Of a stretch of 41,057 nt of DNA, positions 13,808 through 20,510 are shown piece after piece; position 1 is the first letter of the stretch, and every line of letters starts with the position of its first letter. The translations under genes and the position numbers were made by a program. The notes beneath the pieces were generated by a model that did no database searches, was not told the DNA's origin, and saw only the letters and a program-made list of their open reading frames with translations. Origin of the DNA: JBBUAX01 sp964409535 (GTDB lineage: Bacteria > Patescibacteriota > Minisyncoccia > UBA6257 > 2-01-FULL-56-20); NCBI GenBank assembly GCA_964409535.1, contig CAYPDQ010000007.1, positions 1 to 41,057 of the forward strand, written 5' to 3'.

Positions 13808-13836
13808 TTGACAAAACCTATTTTATAGGTTATAGT
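13808..13836 (+). promoter_or_regulatory. Near-consensus promoter (TTGACA-17-TATAGT)
   Basis: TTGACA at 13808-13813 and TATAGT at 13831-13836, spacer 17. The spacer contains the inverted repeat AACCTA-TTTTA-TAGGTT (13816-13832), a candidate operator. It is the best consensus promoter in the window, yet no ORF follows on this strand before a terminator at 13926. Confidence 0.75.
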
Positions 13837-13842
13837 TTGGCG

Positions 13843-13956
13843 GTTGAAAATCCGGGCACTTAGCGAACTGGGGCGGCAGCTCTTTTCACATATATTCCCC
13901 GCCCCAGTTCGCTGCGTGTCCTCACAAAACAAAACCCCTTTTCGGGGTTTTGTTTT
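13843..13956 (+). ncRNA. Candidate small RNA of about 114 nt (own promoter and terminator)
   Basis: Transcription from the promoter above would start near 13843 and end at the terminator at 13926-13956. The RNA folds as one long hairpin: a perfect 15-bp stem (AGCGAACTGGGGCGG at 13862-13876 with 13899-13913), extended outward by GGGCAC/GTGTCC across a small internal loop, with a 22-base apical loop, then the terminator. There is no ORF of note. It does not show the conserved features of SRP RNA, 6S, tmRNA or RNase P that I know. It is antisense only to the very end of the convergent 3D gene. Confidence 0.6.
13926..13956. terminator. Bidirectional terminator between the small RNA and the 3D gene
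   Basis: AAAACAAAACCCC (13926-13938) pairs perfectly with GGGGTTTTGTTTT (13944-13956) around a TTTTC loop. T-rich arms on both strands make it work in both directions. The 3D gene's stop codon lies at its right edge. Confidence 0.9.
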
Positions 13957-14488
13957 ACGTTTCCAGTATTTCTATCTCCGCGTAGACGCGGCCGAATTGT
14001 TTGGCTTCATTTTTGCTCGGCATCCAGACATCCACCACGTTCGTCATCCGGGGATGCATCCGGTCTTCCACCACGAAGACCTTATTGCCGAAGATTGCCG
14101 GGATGCGGACCTTGGTGCCCATCGTGAGGAAATTGGAGGCAACGATGCCATCCCGGACCTCCTTGCCGGAGGCGGTTATGAACGGCGTGTCGTCGGTTTC
14201 CTCGGGGCTGCTGGAATAGGCGGTTACATATACCTTTTTGACCGCTGCTGGGGCGGGCTTGAGGCCCGGGGCGCTCGTGAGCGCCGTTTGGGGCGTGGAG
14301 AAGGCGTTTACCGGCAATTCCGCCTCAAAATCTGCGAGAATTATGCCTGCGGGGAGGGGATAGAGAAAACCAATGAATAGCGATGCCCCTACAACTGCGT
14401 ATTTGGCCTCATTAAGGTGGGGAACGCCGTACCGACACAGAAACACGAAAACCTCCTTGAGGGCCGTTTTTCCTATGTTTTTACTCAT
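13955..14488 (-). CDS. 3D-domain (MltA-like barrel) exported protein
   Basis: 177 residues with an N-terminal hydrophobic segment (about residues 30-52) acting as signal anchor, an Ala/Pro linker, and a C-terminal 3D domain from about residue 87: VTAYSSS, ITASGKEV, GTKVRIP, FVVEDRMHPRMTNVVDVWM. The three conserved Asp that name the domain are in place. 3D domains form a double-psi barrel related to lytic transglycosylase MltA and are found in cell-wall enzymes and resuscitation-type proteins. A role in peptidoglycan remodelling is likely. Confidence 0.88.
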   Translation of the reverse strand: MSKNIGKTALKEVFVFLCRYGVPHLNEAKYAVVGASLFIGFLYPLPAGIILADFEAELPVNAFSTPQTALTSAPGLKPAPAAVKKVYVTAYSSSPEETDDTPFITASGKEVRDGIVASNFLTMGTKVRIPAIFGNKVFVVEDRMHPRMTNVVDVWMPSKNEAKQFGRVYAEIEILET

Positions 14489-14529
14489 TTTTCCAAATAA
14501 AAAGCCCCCTCGCCGGGGTACTATTTATT
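14489..14529 (-). promoter_or_regulatory. Leader of the 3D gene with terminator-like hairpin
   Basis: The minus-strand leader of about 41 bases contains CCCC-GGCGA-GGGG followed by CTTTTTATTT, directly before the ATG at 14488. That is a hairpin plus T-run inside a leader, so transcription may be attenuated. No ligand-binding domain is visible and the leader is too short for a known riboswitch. Confidence 0.35.
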
Positions 14530-14535
14530 GCCCCT

Positions 14536-14564
14536 ATTCTAACCTATGGGGTAAAATAAGTCAA
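14536..14564 (-). promoter_or_regulatory. Promoter of the 3D gene (TTGACT-17-TAGAAT)
   Basis: On the minus strand TTGACT is at 14564-14559 and TAGAAT at 14541-14536, spacer 17. It overlaps the divergent promoter of the membrane-protein gene, so the two cannot be bound by polymerase at the same time. Confidence 0.65.
14552..14557 (+). promoter_or_regulatory. -10 box (TAAAAT) of the 14564 membrane-protein gene
   Basis: TAAAAT ends 6 bases before ATG 14564; a weak TTGCCC lies 18 bases upstream. The promoter is divergent from and overlaps the 3D promoter. Confidence 0.55.
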
Positions 14565-15142
14565 TGGCCTCCCCTTGGTGGGTAAATCTACTGCTTTTGG
14601 TGCCGTTTTTGGCCTTTTGGCTCTGGCGCGGCGGCCTCCGGCTATCCAGCCGGGAGCTTATAGCCCTCTCCGTCTGGGCCGCGGCTTTCGGGGTAGTGGA
14701 GGGGGCAGTCGTGGTCTATCTCCGGGCGGTTACGGCCTCGCTACTGGGTTTCGGGGCGGATTTGGCCGGAGTGGCCAAGTTTTCCAAAGCGCTTTTCAGC
14801 AATCCAATGGCTTTGGGTTCCTTGCCGCCGTCGCTCTATGGGGTGGAGCTTCTGCGGGAAGTTGCAACCATAGTTATGCTCGCCGCGGTCGCGTTTCTCA
14901 CGGCAAAAGGCGCAAAAGAGCGCTGGGCGGCGTTTCTTTGGTCTTTCGCGGTCTGGGACATCGTTTATTACGTTTTTCTGCGCTTCACTTTGGGCTGGCC
15001 CGCATCACTTTTCGACTTTGACGTTCTATTCCTCCTGCCCGTGCCGTGGTTCTCACGAGTATGGTTTCCGGTTCTTGTGAGCGCACTCACCTTAGGGGCG
15101 GTGATTTGGAGAGTCAATTGGTATAATAAAGTGGATGCTTAA
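14564..15142 (+). CDS. Integral membrane protein of unknown function
   Basis: 192 residues with about five or six hydrophobic helices (for example residues 6-22, 33-55, 100-117, 123-141, 165-183) and few charged residues between. A conserved-looking Glu (GVVEGAVV) sits inside helix 2 and WDIVYY in a later helix. I do not recognise a named family. Its last codons contain the promoter and original start codon of the antiporter gene (TATAAT at 15122, ATG 15135), so the two genes overlapped before a palindromic element inserted at the stop codon. Confidence 0.75.
   Translation: MASPWWVNLLLLVPFLAFWLWRGGLRLSSRELIALSVWAAAFGVVEGAVVVYLRAVTASLLGFGADLAGVAKFSKALFSNPMALGSLPPSLYGVELLREVATIVMLAAVAFLTAKGAKERWAAFLWSFAVWDIVYYVFLRFTLGWPASLFDFDVLFLLPVPWFSRVWFPVLVSALTLGAVIWRVNWYNKVDA
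15122..15127 (+). promoter_or_regulatory. -10 box (TATAAT) in front of the antiporter gene
   Basis: TATAAT lies inside the membrane-protein gene and ends 7 bases before ATG 15135, the leaderless spacing seen elsewhere. ATG 15135 now opens a relay ORF; without the element it would open the antiporter frame. Confidence 0.55.
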
Positions 15143-15254
15143 TCCCGTTAGAGACCGCAAGCTTGTGTGTGGGGTAATAGTGCACAGGGCGGAGAAACAG
15201 CCGTGGTCGCACCGGCTTGCAAAACCTTCGGAAACGAAAGTTTCCTGTCTCTAA
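15135..15254 (+). CDS. Relay ORF (39 codons) through the palindromic element before the antiporter
   Basis: ATG 15135 to TAA 15252-15254 gives a peptide beginning MLNPVRDRKL and ending KVSCL. It ends 4 bases before the antiporter's ATG 15259, a good distance for ribosome re-initiation. Removing the element joins ATG CTT to AAT GCG GAA, i.e. MLNAELIQ, the natural antiporter N-terminus. The peptide itself probably has no function. Confidence 0.5.
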   Translation: MLNPVRDRKLVCGVIVHRAEKQPWSHRLAKPSETKVSCL

Positions 15255-15259
15255 CGGGA
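15143..15259. mobile_element. CCCGTTAGA palindromic element, 117 bp, at the antiporter start
   Basis: Ends TCCCGTTAGAGAC (15143-15155) and its complement (15247-15259). Flanks are TTAA (15139-15142) and TGAA (15260-15263), a 4-bp duplication with one changed base. Inner arms are GCAAGC/GCTTGC (15157, 15215) and GGAAAC-GAAA-GTTTCC (15230-15245, a GNRA-type loop). It shares its left end and an internal block with the element at 12794. Confidence 0.8.
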
Positions 15260-16947
15260 TGAATGCGGAACTAATCCAGCTTGCGGTTGTGGTCCTTGTC
15301 GCGGCGATCCTGGGGGTTTTGGCCAGATTCTTGCGCCAGCCGCTCGTACTCGCGTATCTTGCGACCGGGGCACTCGCCGGTTATTTGGGCTTTATGAACC
15401 TGGGCAACCGGGAGACGCTCCAGGTTTTCGCCGACCTAGGGATAATGTTCCTCTTATTCCTCGTCGGCCTGGAGATCAACTACACTTCTTTGCGGCTCGT
15501 CGGCCGGGCCTCGGTCATCGTCGGCTTGGGCCAGGTGATCTTCACCGCCGCCATCGGCTACTTCCTGGCCCAGTTTTTGGGCTTCGGCGTCATCGCCTCG
15601 CTCTACATCGCGGTGGCGCTCACTTTCTCCAGCACGGTCATAATCGTAAAACTTCTTTCGGAAAAGAAAGACCTCCACAGCTTGTACGGCAAGTTGAGCG
15701 TGGGCGTCTTGCTGATCCAGGACCTTATCGCGATCCTCATTCTCGTCGGCCTTGCCGGAATGCGGACCGGGGGCTTTGCCTGGTGGGACCCGGCGCTCTT
15801 CATATTGAAAGGCGTCGCCGTTTTCGCGGTGGTGCTCTGGCTCGGCCGCAAGATCCTGCCCTTCGTTTTTGACCGCGCCGCTCGCGCGCCGGAGCTTCTT
15901 TTCCTCATCAGCCTGGCTTGGCTCTTCCTTTTGGTCACGCTCGTCGCCCGCATCGGTTTCTCCATTGAGATAGCCGGGCTTCTGGCCGGTCTCGCGCTCG
16001 CAAACTCCTCCGAGCACTTCCAGATCGCCTCCAAGATCCGGCCCTTGCGGGATTTCTTTATTTTGGTTTTCTTCGTTCTTTTGGGGGCGTCTCTTGCTTC
16101 GAGTGATTTCACAGGCATCGGCTGGCCGGTTCTTATCTTCTCGCTCTTCGTGCTCATCGGGAACCCGCTCATCGTCCTTATCCTTATGGGTGTTATGGGC
16201 TACCGCAAGCGCACATCATTCTTGACCGGTCTTACCGTGGCGCAGATTTCGGAATTCAGCTTGGTCCTCGCCGCTTTGGGCTTTAAACTCGGCCACCTCA
16301 CCCTTGCCGAGGTCTCGCTCGTGACCGCAGTCGGTGTCATCACCATCACTCTTTCCACCTACCTTATCCTCTACGGCGAGCATATCTTCCGGCGGCTCAA
16401 ATGGGCTTTGTCCGTATTTGAGCGCAAGCGGGTGAAGGAAGACGGCGCTCCGGCGGAGGGTTTTATAAAGCCCATCGTCCTTATCGGCGCGCACCGCACC
16501 GGCCAAAGCATAATGATGAACCTGCCCAAGGAAGACCTCCTCGTCGTCGACTTTGACCCGGAGATAATTGAGTCCCTGCGCAAACATAAGGTGGATTGCC
16601 TTTTCGGGGACATTGTGGACCAGGAAATCTTTGACAAGGCCAATCTAGAATCGGCCAAACTCGTGATTTCCACGAGCCCGGACTTGGAAGACAGTTTGGC
16701 GCTTCTCGAAGAATTGAATAAACTCGGCCATCGCCCGAAAGTGATCCTCCGGGCGGAGACGGAAAAGGACGCCGGCATCCTTTACTCCCGCGGGGCGGAC
16801 TATGTCCTCCTGCCGCACTTCACTTCCGGCCAGTACCTGGGCAAGACGATAGCGGTGGACCCGGATATGAAGATTTTGGAGAGCTTGAAGGAAAGGGATT
16901 TGGAAATGCTCAAGAGCCGGAAGAAGTTAGTTGGTGTTAGTGCCTAG
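15259..16947 (+). CDS. CPA2-family cation/proton antiporter with TrkA-N domain (KefB-like)
   Basis: 562 residues. Residues 1 to about 385 form about 12 membrane helices of a Na+/H+ exchanger-like transporter, including the block FLLFLVGLEINYTSLR and a second-half repeat. Residues from about 405 form a cytoplasmic Rossmann TrkA-N (RCK) regulatory domain (IVLIGAHRTGQS; the acidic FD at the end of strand 2), as in KefB/KefC and K+(Na+)/H+ antiporters. The usual GxGxxG is GAHRTG, so nucleotide binding may be altered. ATG 15259 is formed by the end of the palindromic element; the in-frame TTG at 15217 lies inside the element. Confidence 0.9.
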   Translation: MNAELIQLAVVVLVAAILGVLARFLRQPLVLAYLATGALAGYLGFMNLGNRETLQVFADLGIMFLLFLVGLEINYTSLRLVGRASVIVGLGQVIFTAAIGYFLAQFLGFGVIASLYIAVALTFSSTVIIVKLLSEKKDLHSLYGKLSVGVLLIQDLIAILILVGLAGMRTGGFAWWDPALFILKGVAVFAVVLWLGRKILPFVFDRAARAPELLFLISLAWLFLLVTLVARIGFSIEIAGLLAGLALANSSEHFQIASKIRPLRDFFILVFFVLLGASLASSDFTGIGWPVLIFSLFVLIGNPLIVLILMGVMGYRKRTSFLTGLTVAQISEFSLVLAALGFKLGHLTLAEVSLVTAVGVITITLSTYLILYGEHIFRRLKWALSVFERKRVKEDGAPAEGFIKPIVLIGAHRTGQSIMMNLPKEDLLVVDFDPEIIESLRKHKVDCLFGDIVDQEIFDKANLESAKLVISTSPDLEDSLALLEELNKLGHRPKVILRAETEKDAGILYSRGADYVLLPHFTSGQYLGKTIAVDPDMKILESLKERDLEMLKSRKKLVGVSA

Positions 16948-16951
16948 TGCG

Positions 16952-17518
16952 ATGCCGAGTCGCGACGATGCCTGGAACCTTTTGACCGAGTGGGTGTCTT
17001 CCGAATCCCTGCGGAAGCATATGCTTGCGGTGGAGGCGGCGATGCGGGCTTATGCCCGGAAATACGGCGAAGACGAGGAACTCTGGGGTCTCGCCGGTCT
17101 GCTCCACGACTTGGACTACGAAAAATATCCCCAGCCGGACGCGGCCGTGAAAACCGGCCATCCATTTGAGGCGATAAAGGTTCTGCGGGAGAAAGGGTAT
17201 CCCGAGGAAATTATCCAAGCAATCTTGGGCCACGCAGTTTACTCCGGCACGCCGCGGGAAACGCCAATGGCAAAGTGTCTTTTCGCCTGCGACGAACTTT
17301 GCGGTTTCGTGACCGCGGTGGGATGGATCCGCCCGGAACGCTTGGCTGGCCTCACCCCGGCCAAGGTCAAAAAGTACTTAAAAAACAAACGCTTTGCCGA
17401 AAAAGTGAACCGGGAAGAGATCGCCCAAGGCATCGCGGAACTCGGTATGGCTGAAGACGAGCACATCGCGCTTGTCATAGAAGCGATGCAAGGAGCAGGG
17501 GATAGAATTTTCTCCTGA
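16952..17518 (+). CDS. HD-domain hydrolase
   Basis: 188 residues from ATG 16952, 4 bases after the antiporter stop. HD superfamily metal ligands: His in RKHMLAVE (about residue 25), the His-Asp pair of LLHDLDYE (about 60), and downstream HAVYSG. It resembles small stand-alone HD phosphohydrolases annotated as HDIG-domain proteins, which act on nucleotides or signalling molecules. The substrate is unknown. A longer frame from TTG 16931 would overlap the antiporter by 17 bases; ATG 16952 is more likely. Confidence 0.85.
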   Translation: MPSRDDAWNLLTEWVSSESLRKHMLAVEAAMRAYARKYGEDEELWGLAGLLHDLDYEKYPQPDAAVKTGHPFEAIKVLREKGYPEEIIQAILGHAVYSGTPRETPMAKCLFACDELCGFVTAVGWIRPERLAGLTPAKVKKYLKNKRFAEKVNREEIAQGIAELGMAEDEHIALVIEAMQGAGDRIFS

Positions 17519-17533
17519 TGAGGGATAATATTA

Positions 17534-17767
17534 TTGAGAACCATCAAGGAGCGCAACCGGCGCGTGGAAGCGGACAAGGCCTGGGAGGTAAGCTGGACCC
17601 GCCGCCTTTTTATCGGCGCCGCGACCTACGTTACCGCCGGCATCTGGCTTGTCCTCATCAACGACACCTACCCCTGGCTAAAGGCCTTCGTCTCCGCAGG
17701 CGGCTATGTTCTCTCCACCCTATCCCTGCCGTTTATTAAGAGGTGGTGGACTTCCTCGGCTTCTTAG
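17534..17767 (+). CDS. Small two-helix membrane protein (77 aa, TTG start)
   Basis: A basic N-terminal stretch (RTIKERNRRVEADKAWEVSWTRR) precedes two hydrophobic helices, about 25-43 and 50-66, ending PFIKRWW. The pattern 'KAWE.S.TRR' with two helices and 'LPFIKRWW' resembles a small membrane protein family I associate with this phylum; its function is unknown. The start is TTG 17534 because GATAAT ends 4 bases before it. The alternative frame from ATG 17518 has no protein-like composition. Confidence 0.65.
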   Translation: MRTIKERNRRVEADKAWEVSWTRRLFIGAATYVTAGIWLVLINDTYPWLKAFVSAGGYVLSTLSLPFIKRWWTSSAS

Positions 17768-17815
17768 AGTCCTGCAAGGAATAGATGATAGGATTTTTCA
17801 TAAGTAGTCACGGGT

Positions 17816-18415
17816 ATGTCACAACAGCCACCTACTTACAACTCAAAATATTATGATGGTACGAATTTAGTTCAACTGAAACCGCGTGCGACAGCTTTTA
17901 AAACTTATAAGACCAAAGAAGGGACATTAATAGGTCTATTTCAGGGAGTTAAGGGGGCTCGGCCAGATATCGATTTTGTTGTTAAAATCCTGGTTCCTGG
18001 CGTAGACAAAAAACCGATAAGGCCACTTCATATGTTTTGGGTTGTAGATCTGTTATTTAAAATACCCAAGTTTAAAAGGGAAATGAGAGAGATTATACAA
18101 TATTACATAGATTACTATGCTCGCACGGAACCTTTCTCGTCTATTCAAGAGAGGAACAGTTACCAATTTGAAACAGTTAAAGAGATTACTAGCCGTTACG
18201 CCAACCTAGAGCAACCCGACCCGGAGCAACCCCCTACTTTCTCGCTTGATTATGTCGCTGCCATAATTGAGCTTTTTTGTAAGAACGAAAAAATCAACCC
18301 CGGTGCCTACATGTTTCGGGATCTTTTATCGACGCTAAGAGATTATATTGATGGCAAAAAGCATTACATGGAGGTACTCCAAGCTGCTATGCCACCTAAT
18401 CACAAGAAACAGTAG
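17816..18415 (+). CDS. Hypothetical protein next to the restriction-modification operon
   Basis: 199 residues, not recognised. It is soluble and predicted mixed alpha/beta with a basic C-terminus, and has no membrane segment. Base composition is clearly lower in GC than the genes before 17.7 kb, matching the restriction-modification genes with which it converges (12 bases between stop codons). Its position suggests it travelled with that locus, perhaps as a defence-related accessory; that is inference. Confidence 0.65.
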   Translation: MSQQPPTYNSKYYDGTNLVQLKPRATAFKTYKTKEGTLIGLFQGVKGARPDIDFVVKILVPGVDKKPIRPLHMFWVVDLLFKIPKFKREMREIIQYYIDYYARTEPFSSIQERNSYQFETVKEITSRYANLEQPDPEQPPTFSLDYVAAIIELFCKNEKINPGAYMFRDLLSTLRDYIDGKKHYMEVLQAAMPPNHKKQ

Positions 18416-18426
18416 CAGAACGTTGT

Positions 18427-18948
18427 TTATTTTGGCACTGGCAGGCCAAGTTTTTGTAAGGGCAGATAGTTAAAGTAGTATTGGCAACCGACAAAGATAA
18501 CGTAATCAAGAGTGTCTTTATATACAGGGTTTTTGAACCAGTCGTTGAGGATATAAATATATTCAATTTCTATATTCAGCGGGGCCATAAGCTTTTGATA
18601 TTGTTTTCTCTTGAAATCGCAAGTTTGCAGCTTCTCGTCCACCGAGCCCGCAACCTTTTGAAACTTCATTTCGATGATAAATAGAGTATTATTTACAAGA
18701 ACATATAATGCTTCATCCGGGAAGAGCCGTTTAGATATAAGCTTTTTCCAGTTCACCTTTCTCTCGGTCAAAAGTTTGTAGAGTCCCTGCTTGCGGTAAC
18801 TACGGGCAACTTCTTTACCTTGATAGTAAATGACACTGCCTTTTACGGAGTAGTCCTTGGCCTTTTTCAGAATTTCCAGAACATCCCGTTCTTTCTCGAA
18901 ATTCAAGCCTGTAATTGTATTGCCGCCTCCCTTACCTTTTTCTTTCAT
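18427..18948 (-). CDS. Type II restriction endonuclease (PD-(D/E)xK)
   Basis: 173 residues. The nuclease core is Pro77-Asp78, 14 residues, then Glu93-Met-Lys95 (FPDEALYVLVNNTLFIIEMK region), the textbook PD-X(n)-ExK arrangement, preceded by a helical part with RSYRKQGLYKLL. It overlaps the LexA-methyltransferase gene by 17 bases on the same strand, so it is translated after and probably coupled to the methyltransferase. That pairing is why I call it the restriction enzyme of this system. The recognition site is unknown; the partner's family suggests an adenine target. Confidence 0.82.
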   Translation of the reverse strand: MKEKGKGGGNTITGLNFEKERDVLEILKKAKDYSVKGSVIYYQGKEVARSYRKQGLYKLLTERKVNWKKLISKRLFPDEALYVLVNNTLFIIEMKFQKVAGSVDEKLQTCDFKRKQYQKLMAPLNIEIEYIYILNDWFKNPVYKDTLDYVIFVGCQYYFNYLPLQKLGLPVPK

Positions 18949-20386
18949 AGATTAGTTCTTCAAACCTTTTAATGGACAGATCTAGAAATTTACGTTCAGT
19001 GTCTATACCAATAAACTTTCTACCATAAATGTGTGCCGCTAATCCAGTCGTCGAGCTTCCGGTGAAAGGATCTATCACTAAATCGCCTTTGTTTGTGCTT
19101 GCTAGAACAATCCTTTTCAGTAAATCTTCTGGTTTTTGCGTGGGATGCTTGCCAAACCTCTTTTCTACTGCTTTTGGCGTGCCGATTGCCCAAACTGAAC
19201 GCATCTGTGAACCCGCTTTCTTCAGAGTGTCTTCCGGCCAGCGGCCGCTTTTCATCAAGTTATAGTTAAAAATGTGTTTCGCTCCTTTCTCTTTTCTAGC
19301 CCAGATCAGGGTTTCATGGCTTGCCGTAAAATACCTGCAGCTTAGATTTGGTGAAGCATTTGGCTTAAACCAGGCAATGTCATTAAGAATGTGATATCCC
19401 AGGGCCTGCAGGGCATGACCGCACTGATATATGGAATGGTATGTACCGCTTACCCAAAGGGTGCCGTGCGGTTTCAGTACTCGCTTACACGCTTCCAGCC
19501 ATTTGTAGTGAAAGTTGTAGTCATCTTTAAACCCCCTGCTTTTATCCCAACTTCCTTTATTGACATTGACCATTCTCCCGGCGTGGACGGTGAAACCGCC
19601 ATTGGAGAGATTATACGGCGGGTCGGCGAATATCATGTCAATTGAATTTTCAGGGAGCTGGGCAAGAATGTCCAAGCAGTTTGAATGGTATAGTTTGAAA
19701 CCCGGTTTTTCGTAGTAAGGCTCTGGCAGGCCACTTTTTTGTTTTGCGACGAGAGGTTCTATCTTTGACTCAGTCGGTGGAGCAGCCACGCTTGTGTTGT
19801 GGACCACATCAAGCACAATCCCTCGTATAACTATATCCCGATCCTTTTTAACGATAATCGGCTCCATGCTCTTATTTGCCGGTTGCAGTCGTACTTGCCC
19901 GTGTTCTTTGTAGAACTTTTTAACCGTCGCCTGGTCACCGTCAACTAAGGCAACAATTTTTTGGCCATTATCGGCGACACTTTGTTGTTTAACCAGAATC
20001 ACGTCTCCGTCGTTGATATTTTCCTCAACCATGCTTTCACCCGTGACGCGCAAGGCAAATAAATTCCCCTGGCTGGGAACTTTACTAACAGGAATTGCGA
20101 TACTTTCTCTTTCTTGTTCAAACACGTGAATCGGCTCCCCGGCCGCAATGGTACCCAAAAGGGGAATGCGGACCATCTTTTCCGTCTTGGGAATCTCCAT
20201 ACTCCGCCTCCGGTGCGGCTCGCGTTCCAAATAGCCACCACTTTCCAGGGCCTTGACGTGTTGATGGATAGTAGAGACCGATCGGCGGAAATGCCGTGCA
20301 ATTTCTGGAAGAGAAGGGGAATAGCCGTTTTTACGTTTATATTTCTGGATATAGTCAAAAATCTGTTTTTGGGGAGGAGTGAGCAT
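18932..20386 (-). CDS. LexA repressor fused to an adenine DNA methyltransferase
   Basis: 484 residues, two complete proteins in one frame. Residues 1-65: LexA winged helix (QIFDYIQKY, SLPEIARHF, VSTIHQHVKALE). Residues 72-197: S24 self-cleavage domain with cleavage site Ala82-Gly83 (GTIAAGEP), catalytic Ser118 (TGESM) and Lys156 (ATVKKF). A 25-residue linker follows. Residues 230-484: beta-class methyltransferase with catalytic DPPYN at 255-259 before the SAM motif DPFTGSST (439-446), and the block LSCRYFTASHETLIWA as in the DpnIIB/HinfI group that makes N6-methyladenine. The REase gene overlaps its 3' end. TATAAT ends 8 bases before the ATG. No internal stop or frameshift is seen at the junction. 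Confidence 0.9.
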   Translation of the reverse strand: MLTPPQKQIFDYIQKYKRKNGYSPSLPEIARHFRRSVSTIHQHVKALESGGYLEREPHRRRSMEIPKTEKMVRIPLLGTIAAGEPIHVFEQERESIAIPVSKVPSQGNLFALRVTGESMVEENINDGDVILVKQQSVADNGQKIVALVDGDQATVKKFYKEHGQVRLQPANKSMEPIIVKKDRDIVIRGIVLDVVHNTSVAAPPTESKIEPLVAKQKSGLPEPYYEKPGFKLYHSNCLDILAQLPENSIDMIFADPPYNLSNGGFTVHAGRMVNVNKGSWDKSRGFKDDYNFHYKWLEACKRVLKPHGTLWVSGTYHSIYQCGHALQALGYHILNDIAWFKPNASPNLSCRYFTASHETLIWARKEKGAKHIFNYNLMKSGRWPEDTLKKAGSQMRSVWAIGTPKAVEKRFGKHPTQKPEDLLKRIVLASTNKGDLVIDPFTGSSTTGLAAHIYGRKFIGIDTERKFLDLSIKRFEELIYERKR

Positions 20387-20394
20387 TTGTAATA

Positions 20395-20400
20395 ATTATA
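20395..20400 (-). promoter_or_regulatory. -10 box (TATAAT) of the LexA-methyltransferase operon
   Basis: On the minus strand TATAAT ends 8 bases before the ATG at 20386, so the operon is read from a leaderless mRNA. No good -35 is visible, which would suit a regulated promoter. Confidence 0.6.
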
Positions 20401-20430
20401 ACTCGGACAGCAAGAAGGGGCTGTGGATAA

Positions 20431-20492
20431 CTTTCGGTTTTCTTTCGGTAAGTGGTAATATATACTTAATTGCGGGATCGAAAGGTCGAAAG
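20431..20492. promoter_or_regulatory. Four CGAAAG-type repeats between the divergent operons (candidate operator)
   Basis: CTTTCGGT occurs twice, 11 bases apart (20431-20438, 20442-20449), and TCGAAAG twice, 8 bases apart (20478-20484, 20486-20492), in opposite orientation. The second pair lies just upstream of the likely -10 of the 20511 gene. Some LexA proteins bind direct repeats (alphaproteobacterial GTTC-N7-GTTC), so this could be the fusion protein's own operator. The matches are by eye. Confidence 0.45.
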
Positions 20493-20510
20493 TTGCTAGT
20501 AAAGAGAAGT

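Noticed and set aside
13843..13956. The small RNA as SRP RNA or 6S RNA
   Set aside because: No GGAA-capped SRP helix 8 and no typical 6S length or central bubble that I can identify; kept as an unnamed small RNA.
15454..16587. Long minus-strand ORFs opposite the antiporter gene
   Set aside because: Mirror frames of a GC-rich membrane protein gene; Glu/Asp/Arg-rich low-complexity translations without domains.
20379..20510. Longer start of the small nuclease-like protein at 20511
   Set aside because: The extension overlaps the divergent promoter region and the CGAAAG repeats; a -10 box lies 8 bases before ATG 20511.
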